This document shows, one piece after another, positions 36,935 through 53,172 of a stretch of DNA of 64,000 nt; within the stretch, counting starts at the first letter, position 1; each line of letters opens with the position of its first letter. The translations under genes and the position numbers were made by a program. The notes below the pieces were generated by a model, which was given only the letters and a program-made list of their open reading frames with translations, had not been told where the DNA came from and did no database searches. The DNA is from DATEDA01 sp963789885 (lineage in GTDB: Bacteria > Pseudomonadota > Gammaproteobacteria > Burkholderiales > SG8-39), in contig CAWBNB010000064.1 of the NCBI GenBank assembly GCA_963789885.1, forward strand, positions 124,001 through 188,000, in the 5' to 3' direction.

Positions 36935-38050
36935 ATGACAAGTCCGCTCTTTGCCCCGATCCGCCTTCGTGATCTCACTCTGCGGAACCGGATCATCGTA
37001 TCGCCGATGTGCCAGTACTCGGCGGACGACGGCTCGGCCGTCGACTGGCACCTGATCCACCTTGGCCACCTCTCGCTCAGCGGGGCGGCGATGCTTTTCG
37101 TGGAGGCGACGGGTGTCGAGGCGATCGGTCGGATCACACCGGGCTGCCTCGGGCTCTACTCGGACGCGAACGAGCGGGCGCTCGCCCGGGTGGTGACAGC
37201 GATCCGCAGATACTCGCCGATCGCGCTCGGGATTCAGCTCGCGCATGCGGGGCGAAAGGGTTCGAGCGAGGTACCGTGGCGCGGTGGACAGCTGATCCCG
37301 GTCGATCGCGGCGGCTGGCGTCCGGTAGCGCCCTCGGCAGTGCCCATCACGCCGGAAGAGGCCCCGCCGGAAGCGCTCGATCGCGCGGGCATGAAACGCA
37401 TCCGCGAGGCCTTCGTCGCGGCAACGGGCCGCGCGCATCGTCTCGGCTTCGACGCGATTGAGCTCCACAGCGCGCACGGTTATCTGCTGCACGAGTTTCT
37501 GTCCCCGATCTCCAATCGGCGCGACGACGACTTCGGCGGATCGCGCGACAACCGCATGAGGTTCCCGCTCGAGGTGTTCGACGCCGTGCGCGAGGCCTGG
37601 CCGGCGGAGAAGCCGCTGGGCGTGCGCATCTCCTCGACCGACTGGATAGACGGCGGCTGGGATATCGCGGACTCGGTCGCCTACGCCAGCGAGCTCAAGC
37701 GCCGCGGCTGCGATTGGATCGACTGCTCGAGCGGCGGCGTATCGCCGCAGCAGAAGATCGCACTCGGGCCGGGCTACCAGGTCCCGTTTGCGCGGCGCAT
37801 CCGCGCCGAGGTGGGGATCGCGACCATCGGCGTCGGCCTGATCACCGAGACGAAGCAGGCCGAAGCGATCGTGGCGTCGGGCGACGCGGACATGATCGCG
37901 CTCGCCCGCGGGATGCTCTACGACCCGCGCTGGGCGTGGCACGCCGCCGCGACGCTCGGTGGCGAGGTCCATGGCCCCGAGCAGTACTGGCGTTGTCCCC
38001 CGCGCGAGGCCGGGAAGATCTTCGGCGACATCAAGATCGGGCAGCGCTAG
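36935..38050 (+). CDS. old yellow enzyme family NADPH dehydrogenase (YqjM/NamA-like)
   Basis: This 371-residue FMN ene-reductase acts on activated alkenes using NAD(P)H. The start at 36935 (MTSPLFAPIRLRDLTLRNRI) fits the family; the frame stays open to 36827. Motifs are VSPMCQYSADDG (Cys of the YqjM class near FMN), LAHAGRKGS, ELHSAHGYLLHEFLSP and NRRDDDFGGSRDNRMRFPLE; the C-terminal FMN phosphate loop is around IGVGLITE. It is the first gene of the plus-strand block inserted between rpsL and rpoC and is divergent from rpsL. Confidence 0.93.
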   Translation: MTSPLFAPIRLRDLTLRNRIIVSPMCQYSADDGSAVDWHLIHLGHLSLSGAAMLFVEATGVEAIGRITPGCLGLYSDANERALARVVTAIRRYSPIALGIQLAHAGRKGSSEVPWRGGQLIPVDRGGWRPVAPSAVPITPEEAPPEALDRAGMKRIREAFVAATGRAHRLGFDAIELHSAHGYLLHEFLSPISNRRDDDFGGSRDNRMRFPLEVFDAVREAWPAEKPLGVRISSTDWIDGGWDIADSVAYASELKRRGCDWIDCSSGGVSPQQKIALGPGYQVPFARRIRAEVGIATIGVGLITETKQAEAIVASGDADMIALARGMLYDPRWAWHAAATLGGEVHGPEQYWRCPPREAGKIFGDIKIGQR

Positions 38051-38133
38051 GTCGGGGTCCAGAGGCCGGGACCGGTCCGACGAGGCGTTGGCACCGGCGA
38101 TCCGCGTACGCGGCCAGTGTCGGACAAAAATTG

Positions 38134-38147
38134 ACCGACCGGTCGGT
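38134..38147. promoter_or_regulatory. palindromic operator ACCGACCGGTCGGT upstream of paaA
   Basis: This is a perfect 14-bp inverted repeat 55 bp before paaA. Its left end overlaps TTGACC (38131-38136), a possible -35; a weak -10-like GACGAT follows 17 bp later. The sequence suits a TetR-type dimer. A tetR gene ends the same operon, and paa regulators of the PaaR type in related bacteria are known to use palindromes of this kind. Binding itself is inference. Confidence 0.75.
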
Positions 38148-38201
38148 TTATGAGACGATGCGCGCCGGTCGAAGCGCTTACCCATATCTTCAGGAGCCGC
38201 G

Positions 38202-39206
38202 ATGTACACCCAGGCCATCGACCTGCCCGGCAAGGACCAGAAGCCGGAGAGCGTGACCGGACCGCAGTCGCCGGAGGAAGCGCGCTTCGACGCGAAGCTC
38301 GCAGCCGACCAGAAGATCGAACCGCGCGACTGGATGCCCGAGGCCTACCGGAAGACGCTCGTCCGACAGATCTCGCAGCACGCGCACTCCGAGATCGTCG
38401 GCATGCTGCCCGAGGGCAACTGGATCAGCCGCGCGCCATCGCTCAAGCGCAAGACGATCCTGCTCGCCAAGGTGCAGGACGAGGGCGGCCACGGGCTCTA
38501 TCTGTACGCGGCGGGCGAGACGCTCGGCGTGTCGCGCGACCAGATGATCGACGCCCTGCACAGCGGCAAGGCGAAGTACTCCTCGATCTTCAACTACCCG
38601 ACGCTCACCTGGGCGGACATCGGCGTCATCGGCTGGCTCGTCGACGGGGCGGCGATCATGAACCAGATCCCGCTCTGCCGGTGCTCGTACGGCCCGTACG
38701 CGCGCGCGATGATCCGCATCTGCAAGGAGGAGTCGTTCCACATGCGTCAGGGCTACGACGCGCTCCTCGTGCTCGCGCGCGGCACGCCCGCGCAGCGGGC
38801 GATGCTGCAGGATGCGGTGAACCGCTGGTGGTGGCCGGTGCTGATGATGTTCGGGCCGCACGACCGCGACTCGCCGCACACCGGGCAGGCGATGACGTGG
38901 GGCATCAAGCGGATTTCGAACGACGATCTGCGCCAGAAGTTCGTCGACGCGACCGTGCCCCAGGCGGAGTTCCTCGGCGTGAAGCTGCCGGACCCGGCGC
39001 TCAAGTGGAATGCCGAGCGCGGCCACTACGACTTCGGCCCAATCGACTGGGACGAGTTCTGGCGGGTCGTGAACGGCGACGGGCCGTGCAATCGCGAGCG
39101 GCTTCCGACGCGCGTCCGCGCCTACGAGGAAGGCCGCTGGGTGCGCGAAGCGGCGCTCGCCTACGCGGCGAAGCAGCGCGCCCGGGAAACGAAGCAGGCA
39201 GCCTGA
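38202..39206 (+). CDS. paaA: phenylacetyl-CoA epoxidase subunit A (catalytic)
   Basis: This 334-residue diiron oxygenase subunit converts phenylacetyl-CoA to its ring 1,2-epoxide within the PaaABCE complex. The ferritin-like fold carries iron-ligand helices: HAHSEIVGMLPEGNWI, LLAKVQDEGGHGLYLY (E-x-x-H) and MIRICKEESFHMRQGYDALL (E-x-x-H). The AGGAG site lies nine bases before ATG 38202. It is the first paa gene, directly after the palindromic operator; paaB follows 11 bp later. Confidence 0.96.
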   Translation: MYTQAIDLPGKDQKPESVTGPQSPEEARFDAKLAADQKIEPRDWMPEAYRKTLVRQISQHAHSEIVGMLPEGNWISRAPSLKRKTILLAKVQDEGGHGLYLYAAGETLGVSRDQMIDALHSGKAKYSSIFNYPTLTWADIGVIGWLVDGAAIMNQIPLCRCSYGPYARAMIRICKEESFHMRQGYDALLVLARGTPAQRAMLQDAVNRWWWPVLMMFGPHDRDSPHTGQAMTWGIKRISNDDLRQKFVDATVPQAEFLGVKLPDPALKWNAERGHYDFGPIDWDEFWRVVNGDGPCNRERLPTRVRAYEEGRWVREAALAYAAKQRARETKQAA

Positions 39207-39217
39207 GGAGAACGGCG

Positions 39218-39505
39218 ATGACACAGCACGACTGGCCGCTCTGGGAAGTCTTCATCCGCTCGAAGCAGGGCCTCGAGCACAAGCACTGCGGGAGCCTCCA
39301 CGCGGCCGATGCCGGGCAGGCGATCCGGATGGCCCGCGACGTCTATACCCGGCGTCAGGAGGGCGTTTCGATCTGGGTGGTGCCCTCGGGCTCGATCACC
39401 GCCTCGGACCCGGACGACAAGGCCGAGATGTTCGATCCGATGGCGGACAAGATCTACCGGCATCCGACCTTCTACGAGCTGCCGGACGAAGTGAAGCACA
39501 TGTGA
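39218..39505 (+). CDS. paaB: phenylacetyl-CoA epoxidase subunit B
   Basis: This 95-residue small structural subunit of the epoxidase contains WPLWEVFIRSKQGLEHKHCG, then SLHAADAGQAIRMARDVYTR and SIWVVPSGSITASDPDDKAE. The GAGGAG site overlaps the paaA stop region just before ATG 39218. Length and motifs match the family. Confidence 0.95.
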   Translation: MTQHDWPLWEVFIRSKQGLEHKHCGSLHAADAGQAIRMARDVYTRRQEGVSIWVVPSGSITASDPDDKAEMFDPMADKIYRHPTFYELPDEVKHM

Positions 39506-39533
39506 TGGACCGCCCCGGCGGTCCGGACGCTCC

Positions 39534-40349
39534 ATGACGACCAACAGCAACGATACGGGCAGCCCCGGCTCCCGCGAACACGTGGAATACCTCCTTCGCC
39601 TTGGCGACAGCGCGCTCGTCCTCGGCCAGCGGCTCGCCGAGTGGTGCGGCCACGGACCGGTGCTGGAGGAAGACATCGCGATGACGAACGTCGCACTCGA
39701 CCTCGTCGGGCAGGCCCGCCTCCTCCTCACTCATGCCGGAAAGGTCGAGGGCGGCGGTCGGGACGAGGACCAGCTCGCGTTCCTGCGCGACGTGCCCGAA
39801 TTCCGGAACGCGACGCTCGCCGAGCTGCCGTCGAGCGGCGTCGCTTCGGCCCACGCGACTTCGGGCGACTACGCGGTCGCAATTGTCCGCAACCTGCTCT
39901 TCAGCGCCTACCACTGCGAGTTGTGGCGCGCGCTTTCCGCTTCGACCGATAGTGAGCTTGCCGCGATCGCCGCGAAATCGCTCAAGGAGTCGCGCTACCA
40001 CCTGCGGCACGCTGCCGACTGGACCATCCGGTTCGGCGACGGCACCGACGAGTCACACGCGCGCGCACAAGCGGCGCTCGACGCGCTCTGGCCATATACG
40101 CATGAACTGTTCGACACCGATCCCGTCGAGGAGGCCGTTGCGCGCCACGGCATCGGCGTGGAGGGCAGATCGCTGCGCCAAGGGTGGCTCGACACGGTCG
40201 CTCCCATCGTGGCCGAGGCGACTCTCCGCCTGCCCTCCGACACCGCGTTCCGGAGCACCGGGAAGCTCGGGCTGCACAGCGAGCATCTGGGCTACCTGCT
40301 GACCGAGATGCAATCCCTCCACCGGCAACATCCGGGGGCGGCTTGGTGA
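39534..40349 (+). CDS. paaC: phenylacetyl-CoA epoxidase subunit C (structural)
   Basis: This 271-residue ferritin-like subunit forms the heterodimer with PaaA but lacks a full iron site. It has YLLRLGDSALVLGQRLAEWC, DIAMTNVALDLVGQARLLLT, GGRDEDQLAFLRDVPEFRN and AKSLKESRYHLRHAADWTIR. Its TGA overlaps the GTG start of paaD by four bases. Confidence 0.95.
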   Translation: MTTNSNDTGSPGSREHVEYLLRLGDSALVLGQRLAEWCGHGPVLEEDIAMTNVALDLVGQARLLLTHAGKVEGGGRDEDQLAFLRDVPEFRNATLAELPSSGVASAHATSGDYAVAIVRNLLFSAYHCELWRALSASTDSELAAIAAKSLKESRYHLRHAADWTIRFGDGTDESHARAQAALDALWPYTHELFDTDPVEEAVARHGIGVEGRSLRQGWLDTVAPIVAEATLRLPSDTAFRSTGKLGLHSEHLGYLLTEMQSLHRQHPGAAW

Positions 40350-40855
40350 GCGCGCCGACGAGTGCGATTGCGGCGCGCGCCTGGGAGGTCCTGGCCGGCG
40401 TCGCCGACCCGGAGATCCCGGCGGTTTCGGTCGTCGACCTCGGCATCGTACGAGAGGTCCACGCCGAGGGCGGCGTACTCGAGGTCACGGTTACGCCGAC
40501 CTACTCAGGCTGCCCCGCGACACAGGTCATTGAAGCGTCGATCCGGCGCGCGCTTGCCGATGCCGGCCTCGATGCGACCGTGCGAACCTCGCTTGCGCCG
40601 GCGTGGACGACCGACTGGATGACCGCGACCGGCCGCGAGAAGCTCGCGCGCTTCGGCATCGCACCGCCCGGCACGCGCGCGGCCGATGCCACGGTCCCAA
40701 TGCGGTTCGTCCGAACGGCGCCCGCGGCCGTCGCGTGTCCCCACTGCGGCGCTGGCGACACCGAGCGTCTCGCCGAGTTCGGCTCGACCGCGTGTAAGGC
40801 GCTCTACCGCTGCCGCGCGTGCCGCGAGCCATTCGACTACTTCAAGCCGATCTGA
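40346..40855 (+). CDS. paaD: PaaD, iron-sulfur maturation-type protein
   Basis: The product has 169 residues. It starts at GTG 40346 (GTGA overlap with paaC). The N-terminal MIP18/SufT-like domain contains VADPEIPAVSVVDLGIVREV and TPTYSGCPATQVIEASIRRA. The C-terminal zinc-binding part has four Cys (VACPHCGAGD and ALYRCRACREPF). PaaD is thought to help assemble the iron-sulfur cluster or diiron site of the epoxidase. Its stop overlaps paaE by one base. Confidence 0.94.
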   Translation: MSAPTSAIAARAWEVLAGVADPEIPAVSVVDLGIVREVHAEGGVLEVTVTPTYSGCPATQVIEASIRRALADAGLDATVRTSLAPAWTTDWMTATGREKLARFGIAPPGTRAADATVPMRFVRTAPAAVACPHCGAGDTERLAEFGSTACKALYRCRACREPFDYFKPI

Positions 40856-41940
40856 TGGCGTCCCGTTTCCACCCGCTCAGGCTCGCCGGCGTCCGGCGGG
40901 AAACCCCGTATGCGGTGGTGCTCACGTTCGATGTCCCGGCCGGGCTTGCGGACGCCTACCGGTTCACCCAGGGGCAGTTCCTCACGCTGCGAGCGCGGAT
41001 CGAGGGCGAGGAAGTGCGGCGTTCGTACTCGATCTGCTCGGGCGTGACCGAAGGCAGGCTGAGCGTTGCCGTGAAACGCGTCGACGGCGGCCGGTTCTCG
41101 AGCTTCGCCAACGAAACGCTCGAACCGGGCGCGGCGCTCGACGTCATGACGCCCGAGGGCCGATTCTTCACGCCGCTCGACCCGGCGCACCGCAAGCACT
41201 ACGTCGCGTTCGTCGCCGGCAGCGGTATCACGCCGGTGCTTTCGCTCATCAAGACCACGCTCGACGCCGAGCCCGGGTCACGGTTCACCCTCGTGTACGG
41301 CAACCGGTTCGTGCGCTCGATCATGTTCTGCGACGACCTCGAAGACCTCAAGGACCGCTACCTCGGACGCTTCGCGCTGTATCACGTGCTGTCGCGCGAC
41401 CACCAGGAGGTCGAGCTCTTCAACGGCCGCATCGACGAGGCGAAGTGCTCGATGCTCTTCGACACTCTGATCCCGGTTGCGGGAATCGACGAAGCGTTCG
41501 TCTGCGGACCGAGCGGGATGATCGACGTGGTCGCAGCCGCACTCGCACGTCACGGGCTCGCGCCCGAACGGATCCACGTCGAGCGATTCGCGAGCCCGAC
41601 TCAGCCCGCTCCGGCAGTGCCGCGGGTCGGGGCGCCGCAGGCGGACACGGAGGGCCCGGCAGCGAGCGTCACCGTCATCGCCGACGGGAAGCAGCGCCAC
41701 GTGCGGGTCGGGTATGAAGGCGAGAGCATCCTCGACATGGCGCTGCACGCGGGCGCCGATCTGCCGTTCGCGTGCAAGGCCGGCGTCTGCTGCACCTGCC
41801 GCGCCAAGGTGGTCGAGGGCAAGGTGCGGATGGACAAGAACTTCGCGCTCGACGACCACGAGGTCGCGCGCGGCTTCGTACTGAGCTGCCAGTCGCACCC
41901 CGTCACCGAACGGGTGGTGCTCAGCTACGACGAGAGATGA
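40855..41940 (+). CDS. paaE: phenylacetyl-CoA epoxidase reductase subunit E
   Basis: This 361-residue reductase passes electrons from NADPH to PaaA. The N-terminal FAD/NAD(P) module has EEVRRSYSICSGV (FAD-binding RSYS), FVAGSGITPVLSLIKTTL (NADP loop) and FVCGPSGMIDVVAAAL. The C-terminal plant-type [2Fe-2S] ferredoxin has FACKAGVCCTCRAKVVEGK and the fourth Cys in FVLSCQSHP. The start at 40855 is coupled to paaD (TGATG). Confidence 0.96.
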   Translation: MASRFHPLRLAGVRRETPYAVVLTFDVPAGLADAYRFTQGQFLTLRARIEGEEVRRSYSICSGVTEGRLSVAVKRVDGGRFSSFANETLEPGAALDVMTPEGRFFTPLDPAHRKHYVAFVAGSGITPVLSLIKTTLDAEPGSRFTLVYGNRFVRSIMFCDDLEDLKDRYLGRFALYHVLSRDHQEVELFNGRIDEAKCSMLFDTLIPVAGIDEAFVCGPSGMIDVVAAALARHGLAPERIHVERFASPTQPAPAVPRVGAPQADTEGPAASVTVIADGKQRHVRVGYEGESILDMALHAGADLPFACKAGVCCTCRAKVVEGKVRMDKNFALDDHEVARGFVLSCQSHPVTERVVLSYDER

Positions 41941-42040
41941 GAGATATGACCGTGACCTCCGCGCTCGACGGAACGGCAAAGAGAGCCGTGAAACGGCCCG
42001 CGCACGGGTACGCGGCACGCGGGCGGTCGTTCTGACGGCC

Positions 42041-42697
42041 ATGGCCCGGACTCGCGCCGCGACGTACGACGCCCAGCGCCAGTTCATCCTGGAGACGGCC
42101 GCAGGGGCGTTCGCCGAGCTCGGTTTCCCGAGCGCATCGATGAACGACATCGCGCGCCGCTGCGGCGTGTCGAAGGGGCTGCTCTACCACTACTACGCGT
42201 CCAAAGAGCAGCTCCTCTACGACGTGACGGAGCAGTACACGCGGCGGCTCGTGGCCCTGATCGAGGAGGCCGAGCGCCGTGTACCGGATCTCGCGCAGCG
42301 CCTGCCCGAGCTGATCCGCCTCTTCCTCGAGGAGTACCAGACTTCGCAGGCGCAGCACATGGTGTTGCTCCACGACCTGCGATTTCTGCCGGAGGCCGAG
42401 CGCCGGCGAGTCGTCGGGAATCAGCGGCGCGTGATCGACGCGTTCGCCGATGCGATCCGCGCCGCGCACCGCCTGCCCGAAAGCCTCCGGATCGTGAAGC
42501 CGGTGACGATGATGCTGTTCGGAATGATGAACTGGACGTTCACCTGGCTGAAGCCCGGCAAGGGCGTGTCCTACGCCGAGTTCGCCGAGATGGTCGCCGA
42601 GGTCTTCGCCGCCGGCGTCGAGGCGCTTGCGCGCAGCGGGAGGTCCGACGCAGCGCGGTCGCCGATTCCTAGAGCGAAAGTCGTTACCTCCGGCTAA
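42041..42697 (+). CDS. TetR-family regulator (PaaR-like)
   Basis: This 218-residue regulator has an N-terminal helix-turn-helix: FILETAAGAFAELGFPSASM, NDIARRCGVSKGLLYHYYAS and KEQLLYDVTEQY. The C-terminal ligand domain belongs to the TetR group seen beside phenylacetate genes. It lies 100 bp after paaE in the same direction and probably represses the operon through the ACCGACCGGTCGGT site, with phenylacetyl-CoA as likely inducer (inference). Its 3' end overlaps the convergent lipoprotein gene by 14 bp. Confidence 0.88.
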   Translation: MARTRAATYDAQRQFILETAAGAFAELGFPSASMNDIARRCGVSKGLLYHYYASKEQLLYDVTEQYTRRLVALIEEAERRVPDLAQRLPELIRLFLEEYQTSQAQHMVLLHDLRFLPEAERRRVVGNQRRVIDAFADAIRAAHRLPESLRIVKPVTMMLFGMMNWTFTWLKPGKGVSYAEFAEMVAEVFAAGVEALARSGRSDAARSPIPRAKVVTSG

Positions 42698-43106
42698 CGG
42701 CCGCCCGCACCACGATCTCCACCTGCGAGGGGTTGCCGCCGGTCAGCACGCGCACCGGCGGATCGCTGATGAAGAGGAGCTGCTCCTCCCGTTCGATGCG
42801 CGCGGTGAGCGTATAGCTGCGCTTCGGATCGATCACCCGCGGGTCGAGGGCGATGCGGAACCGGATCGGGGGCTGCCCGATCCGCGGAATCGTGGTCTCG
42901 GCGATGAACTGCGGCGGCGCGTCGCCGCGCGAGACCTCCTCCAGCCGTACGCGAAGCTGCGTCTCCGGCGCGAGGACGATGCGTTCGTGGGCGCTGACCG
43001 TGCCGGTCAGCTCCGAGGGGATCGGCGCAGCGGGTGCGGCGCTCCGCGTGAACCCGCACCCGGCGAGCGAGAGCGCAAGCACTGCGAGCAACAGCGTTCG
43101 GATCAT
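42684..43106 (-). CDS. YbaY-like lipoprotein
   Basis: The product has 140 residues. It starts MIRTLLLAVLALSLAGCGFT, a lipoprotein signal with lipobox LAGC. The mature part has LTGTVSAHERIVLAPETQLR, FIAETTIPRIGQPPIRFRIA and YTLTARIEREEQLLFISDPP, matching the YbaY/YscW beta-sandwich lipoprotein family. GGAAG lies upstream of the ATG. The frame is open into rpoC, but a terminator lies between, so it is treated as a separate gene. It converges with the TetR gene. Confidence 0.8.
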   Translation of the reverse strand: MIRTLLLAVLALSLAGCGFTRSAAPAAPIPSELTGTVSAHERIVLAPETQLRVRLEEVSRGDAPPQFIAETTIPRIGQPPIRFRIALDPRVIDPKRSYTLTARIEREEQLLFISDPPVRVLTGGNPSQVEIVVRAAVSRR

Positions 43107-43151
43107 CGGTCGGCTTCCGCGACAGTCGACTTCGGGAACGGTCGGCATTGG

Positions 43152-43182
43152 AAACAAATCGGGGCGGCCATCTGGCCGCCCC
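43152..43182 (-). terminator. intrinsic terminator downstream of rpoC
   Basis: On the minus strand GGGGCGGCC-AGAT-GGCCGCCCC is followed by GATTTGTTT. It lies 43 bp after the inferred rpoC TGA (43225-43227) and ends the beta operon. Confidence 0.85.
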
Positions 43183-43224
43183 GCGATCGGAACATCCCGC
43201 GCCCACCCCCGAGGGGGCAAGCCG

Positions 43225-47420
<4,196 letters not shown>

Positions 47421-47446
47421 CTCCTTCGGAGTAACTTTTCACCGGG

Positions 47447-47465
47447 GCCGCGGAACAACCGCGGC
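47447..47465 (-). other. hairpin between rpoB and rpoC
   Basis: GCCGCGG and CCGCGGC form a seven-pair stem with a five-base loop in the 59-bp gap. No T tract follows on the minus strand. It resembles the other intercistronic hairpins of this window. Confidence 0.5.
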
Positions 47466-47479
47466 TCCGAACAGCTGCT

Positions 47480-51658
<4,179 letters not shown>

Positions 51659-51776
51659 GAATACTCCGGGTGGGGAGCCCTGAAGAAAAGGACGGAAGTA
51701 AGGGCGCTCATGGAACGAACGCGCTCGCGTCCAGCCTCTCTACCGGCGGCGATTGCCATGCTCCGGAAAGCGCGAA

Positions 51777-51802
51777 AGGCCGGCGGCTCGAAGCCGCCGG
51801 CC
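51777..51802 (-). other. strong hairpin between rplL and rpoB (attenuator/processing candidate)
   Basis: GGCCGGCGGC and GCCGCCGGCC form a perfect ten-pair-plus stem in the 185-bp rplL-rpoB gap, followed on the minus strand by TTTCGCGCTTTCC. E. coli has a partial terminator and RNase III site at the same place, which lowers rpoB expression relative to rplL. The remainder of the gap shows no gene. Confidence 0.65.
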
Positions 51803-51843
51803 CCCGCTCGAAAGTCGTGTGTGACGGACACTCGGATGCCGTG

Positions 51844-52224
51844 TTACTTCAGCTCCGCCTTGCCGCCGGCCTCGACGATTTGCTTCAGCAGCGCCTCGGC
51901 ATCGGCCTTGGAGATGCCCTCCTTGACCGGCTTCGGCGCGCCGTCGACCAGGTCCTTCGCCTCCTTGAGGCCAAGGCCGGTTACGGCACGGACGACCTTG
52001 ATGACGTTCACCTTGTTGTCGCCGGCAGCCGTGAGCAGGACCGTGAACTCGGTCTTCTCTTCCGCTGCCGGCGCCGCGGCGCCGCCCGCCGGTGCTGCCA
52101 CCGCCACCGCAGCCGCGGCGGCGGAAACCCCGAACTTGTCCTCCATTTCCTTGATGAGCTGCGAGAGCTCGAGGACGGTCATGCTCGCGATCGCGTCCAG
52201 AATGTCAGCGCGTGCTACAGCCAT
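51844..52224 (-). CDS. rplL: 50S ribosomal protein L7/L12
   Basis: This 126-residue stalk protein is present in multiple copies and recruits translational GTPases. The N-terminal dimer helix (ADILDAIASMTVLELSQLIK) is followed by an Ala/Gly hinge (residues ~37-53), then the C-terminal domain with TEFTVLLTAAGDNKVNVIKV, VRAVTGLGLKEAKDLVDGAP and KADAEALLKQIVEAGGKAEL. It lies 45 bp downstream of rplJ. Confidence 0.98.
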   Translation of the reverse strand: MAVARADILDAIASMTVLELSQLIKEMEDKFGVSAAAAAVAVAAPAGGAAAPAAEEKTEFTVLLTAAGDNKVNVIKVVRAVTGLGLKEAKDLVDGAPKPVKEGISKADAEALLKQIVEAGGKAELK

Positions 52225-52269
52225 TTCTTGTGTGCTCCTAAGTCAGAAGGTTCTGCGGATCGTGGTCGG

Positions 52270-52800
52270 TCAGGCGATCGCCTTCTCTTGCGCAGCGTGA
52301 ACCGCGGCGAGCGTGCGGACGAACCGCGACGGCACCTCGTTCAGCGTGCGGACGAACTGGGCGATCGGGGCCTGCATCGTGCCCATGAGCTTCGAGAGGA
52401 GCTCCTCGCGCGATGGCATCGACGCGAGCGCGGCGACCTCCTTGGCGGAGATCACGGCGTTCGGCATCGCACCGGCGCGGATGACGAACTTCTCGTTGCC
52501 CTTCGCGAACTCGTTCATCACCTTGGCCGGCGCCACCGGGTCGGACGAGATGCCGTAGATCAGCGGGCCGGTCATGCTGTCGGCCAGCTTCGAGAACGGC
52601 GTGTCCTTCACGGCGCGGCGCGCCAGGGTGTTCTTGAGGACGCGCAGGTACACCCCCGAGCGGCGCGCCCTGCGGCGGAGCTCGGTCATGTGGCCCACTT
52701 CCAGACCACGGTACTCGGCAAGCACGATCGCCTGGGCCTTCGCGACCTGCGCCGCGACTTCCGTGACGACCGCCTGCTTGTCTTCCATGCTGAGACCCAC
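52270..52800 (-). CDS. rplJ: 50S ribosomal protein L10
   Basis: This 176-residue stalk base binds 23S rRNA and L7/L12 dimers and, with L12, represses its own mRNA. It contains SMEDKQAVVTEVAAQVAKAQ, AIVLAEYRGLEVGHMTELRR and YLRVLKNTLARRAVKDTPFS; the C-terminal helix ends AVHAAQEKAIA. A 372-bp leader region separates it from rplA. Confidence 0.97.
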   Translation of the reverse strand: MGLSMEDKQAVVTEVAAQVAKAQAIVLAEYRGLEVGHMTELRRRARRSGVYLRVLKNTLARRAVKDTPFSKLADSMTGPLIYGISSDPVAPAKVMNEFAKGNEKFVIRAGAMPNAVISAKEVAALASMPSREELLSKLMGTMQAPIAQFVRTLNEVPSRFVRTLAAVHAAQEKAIA

Positions 52801-53172
52801 GGTCTTCCTCCATCGTTAAACGCCGGCCGGGCCTCGCAGCCCTTTCGGCACCCACGGCGTCCTTCGCTCAGGAGCTTCCGCGCCAAGTGCTCGCGCGGTT
52901 TTCACTACCTGCATTGGGGTACGCCATCTGCGTAGGAGGTCTGGATTCCCGAGGCCCGGCTCACCTGCCCGCGCCCGTTCGCCATCCCATTAAACCTTGC
53001 GGTTCCTACGGTCTTTGACAACCTGCCGTGGCCCGTGCGGGCACCGCGACAGCCCAAAGTCTTCATCCCGCTCGGCACCGCCTGCCCCGACCGCGCGTTC
53101 CGGTCGGTGCTGGCGTACGGCGCCGGCAATTCGGGGTGTCCTCTGAACGCTTTCAGAGCAAAAAGTTCCCGG
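52801..53172 (-). ncRNA. rplJ leader region with L10-leader-type structure
   Basis: No protein gene is seen in these 372 bp. On the minus strand CGTAGGA (near 53003-53009) can pair with TCCTACG (52931-52937), closing a domain of about 70 bases. Just downstream follows CGCAGATGGCGTACCCCAAT then GCAGGTAGTGAAAACC, resembling the L10-binding leader of proteobacterial rplJ mRNAs. A smaller hairpin (CTCTGAAAGCGTTCAGAG, about 53140-53160) lies nearer rplA. The leader most likely mediates L10 autoregulation. Confidence 0.55.
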
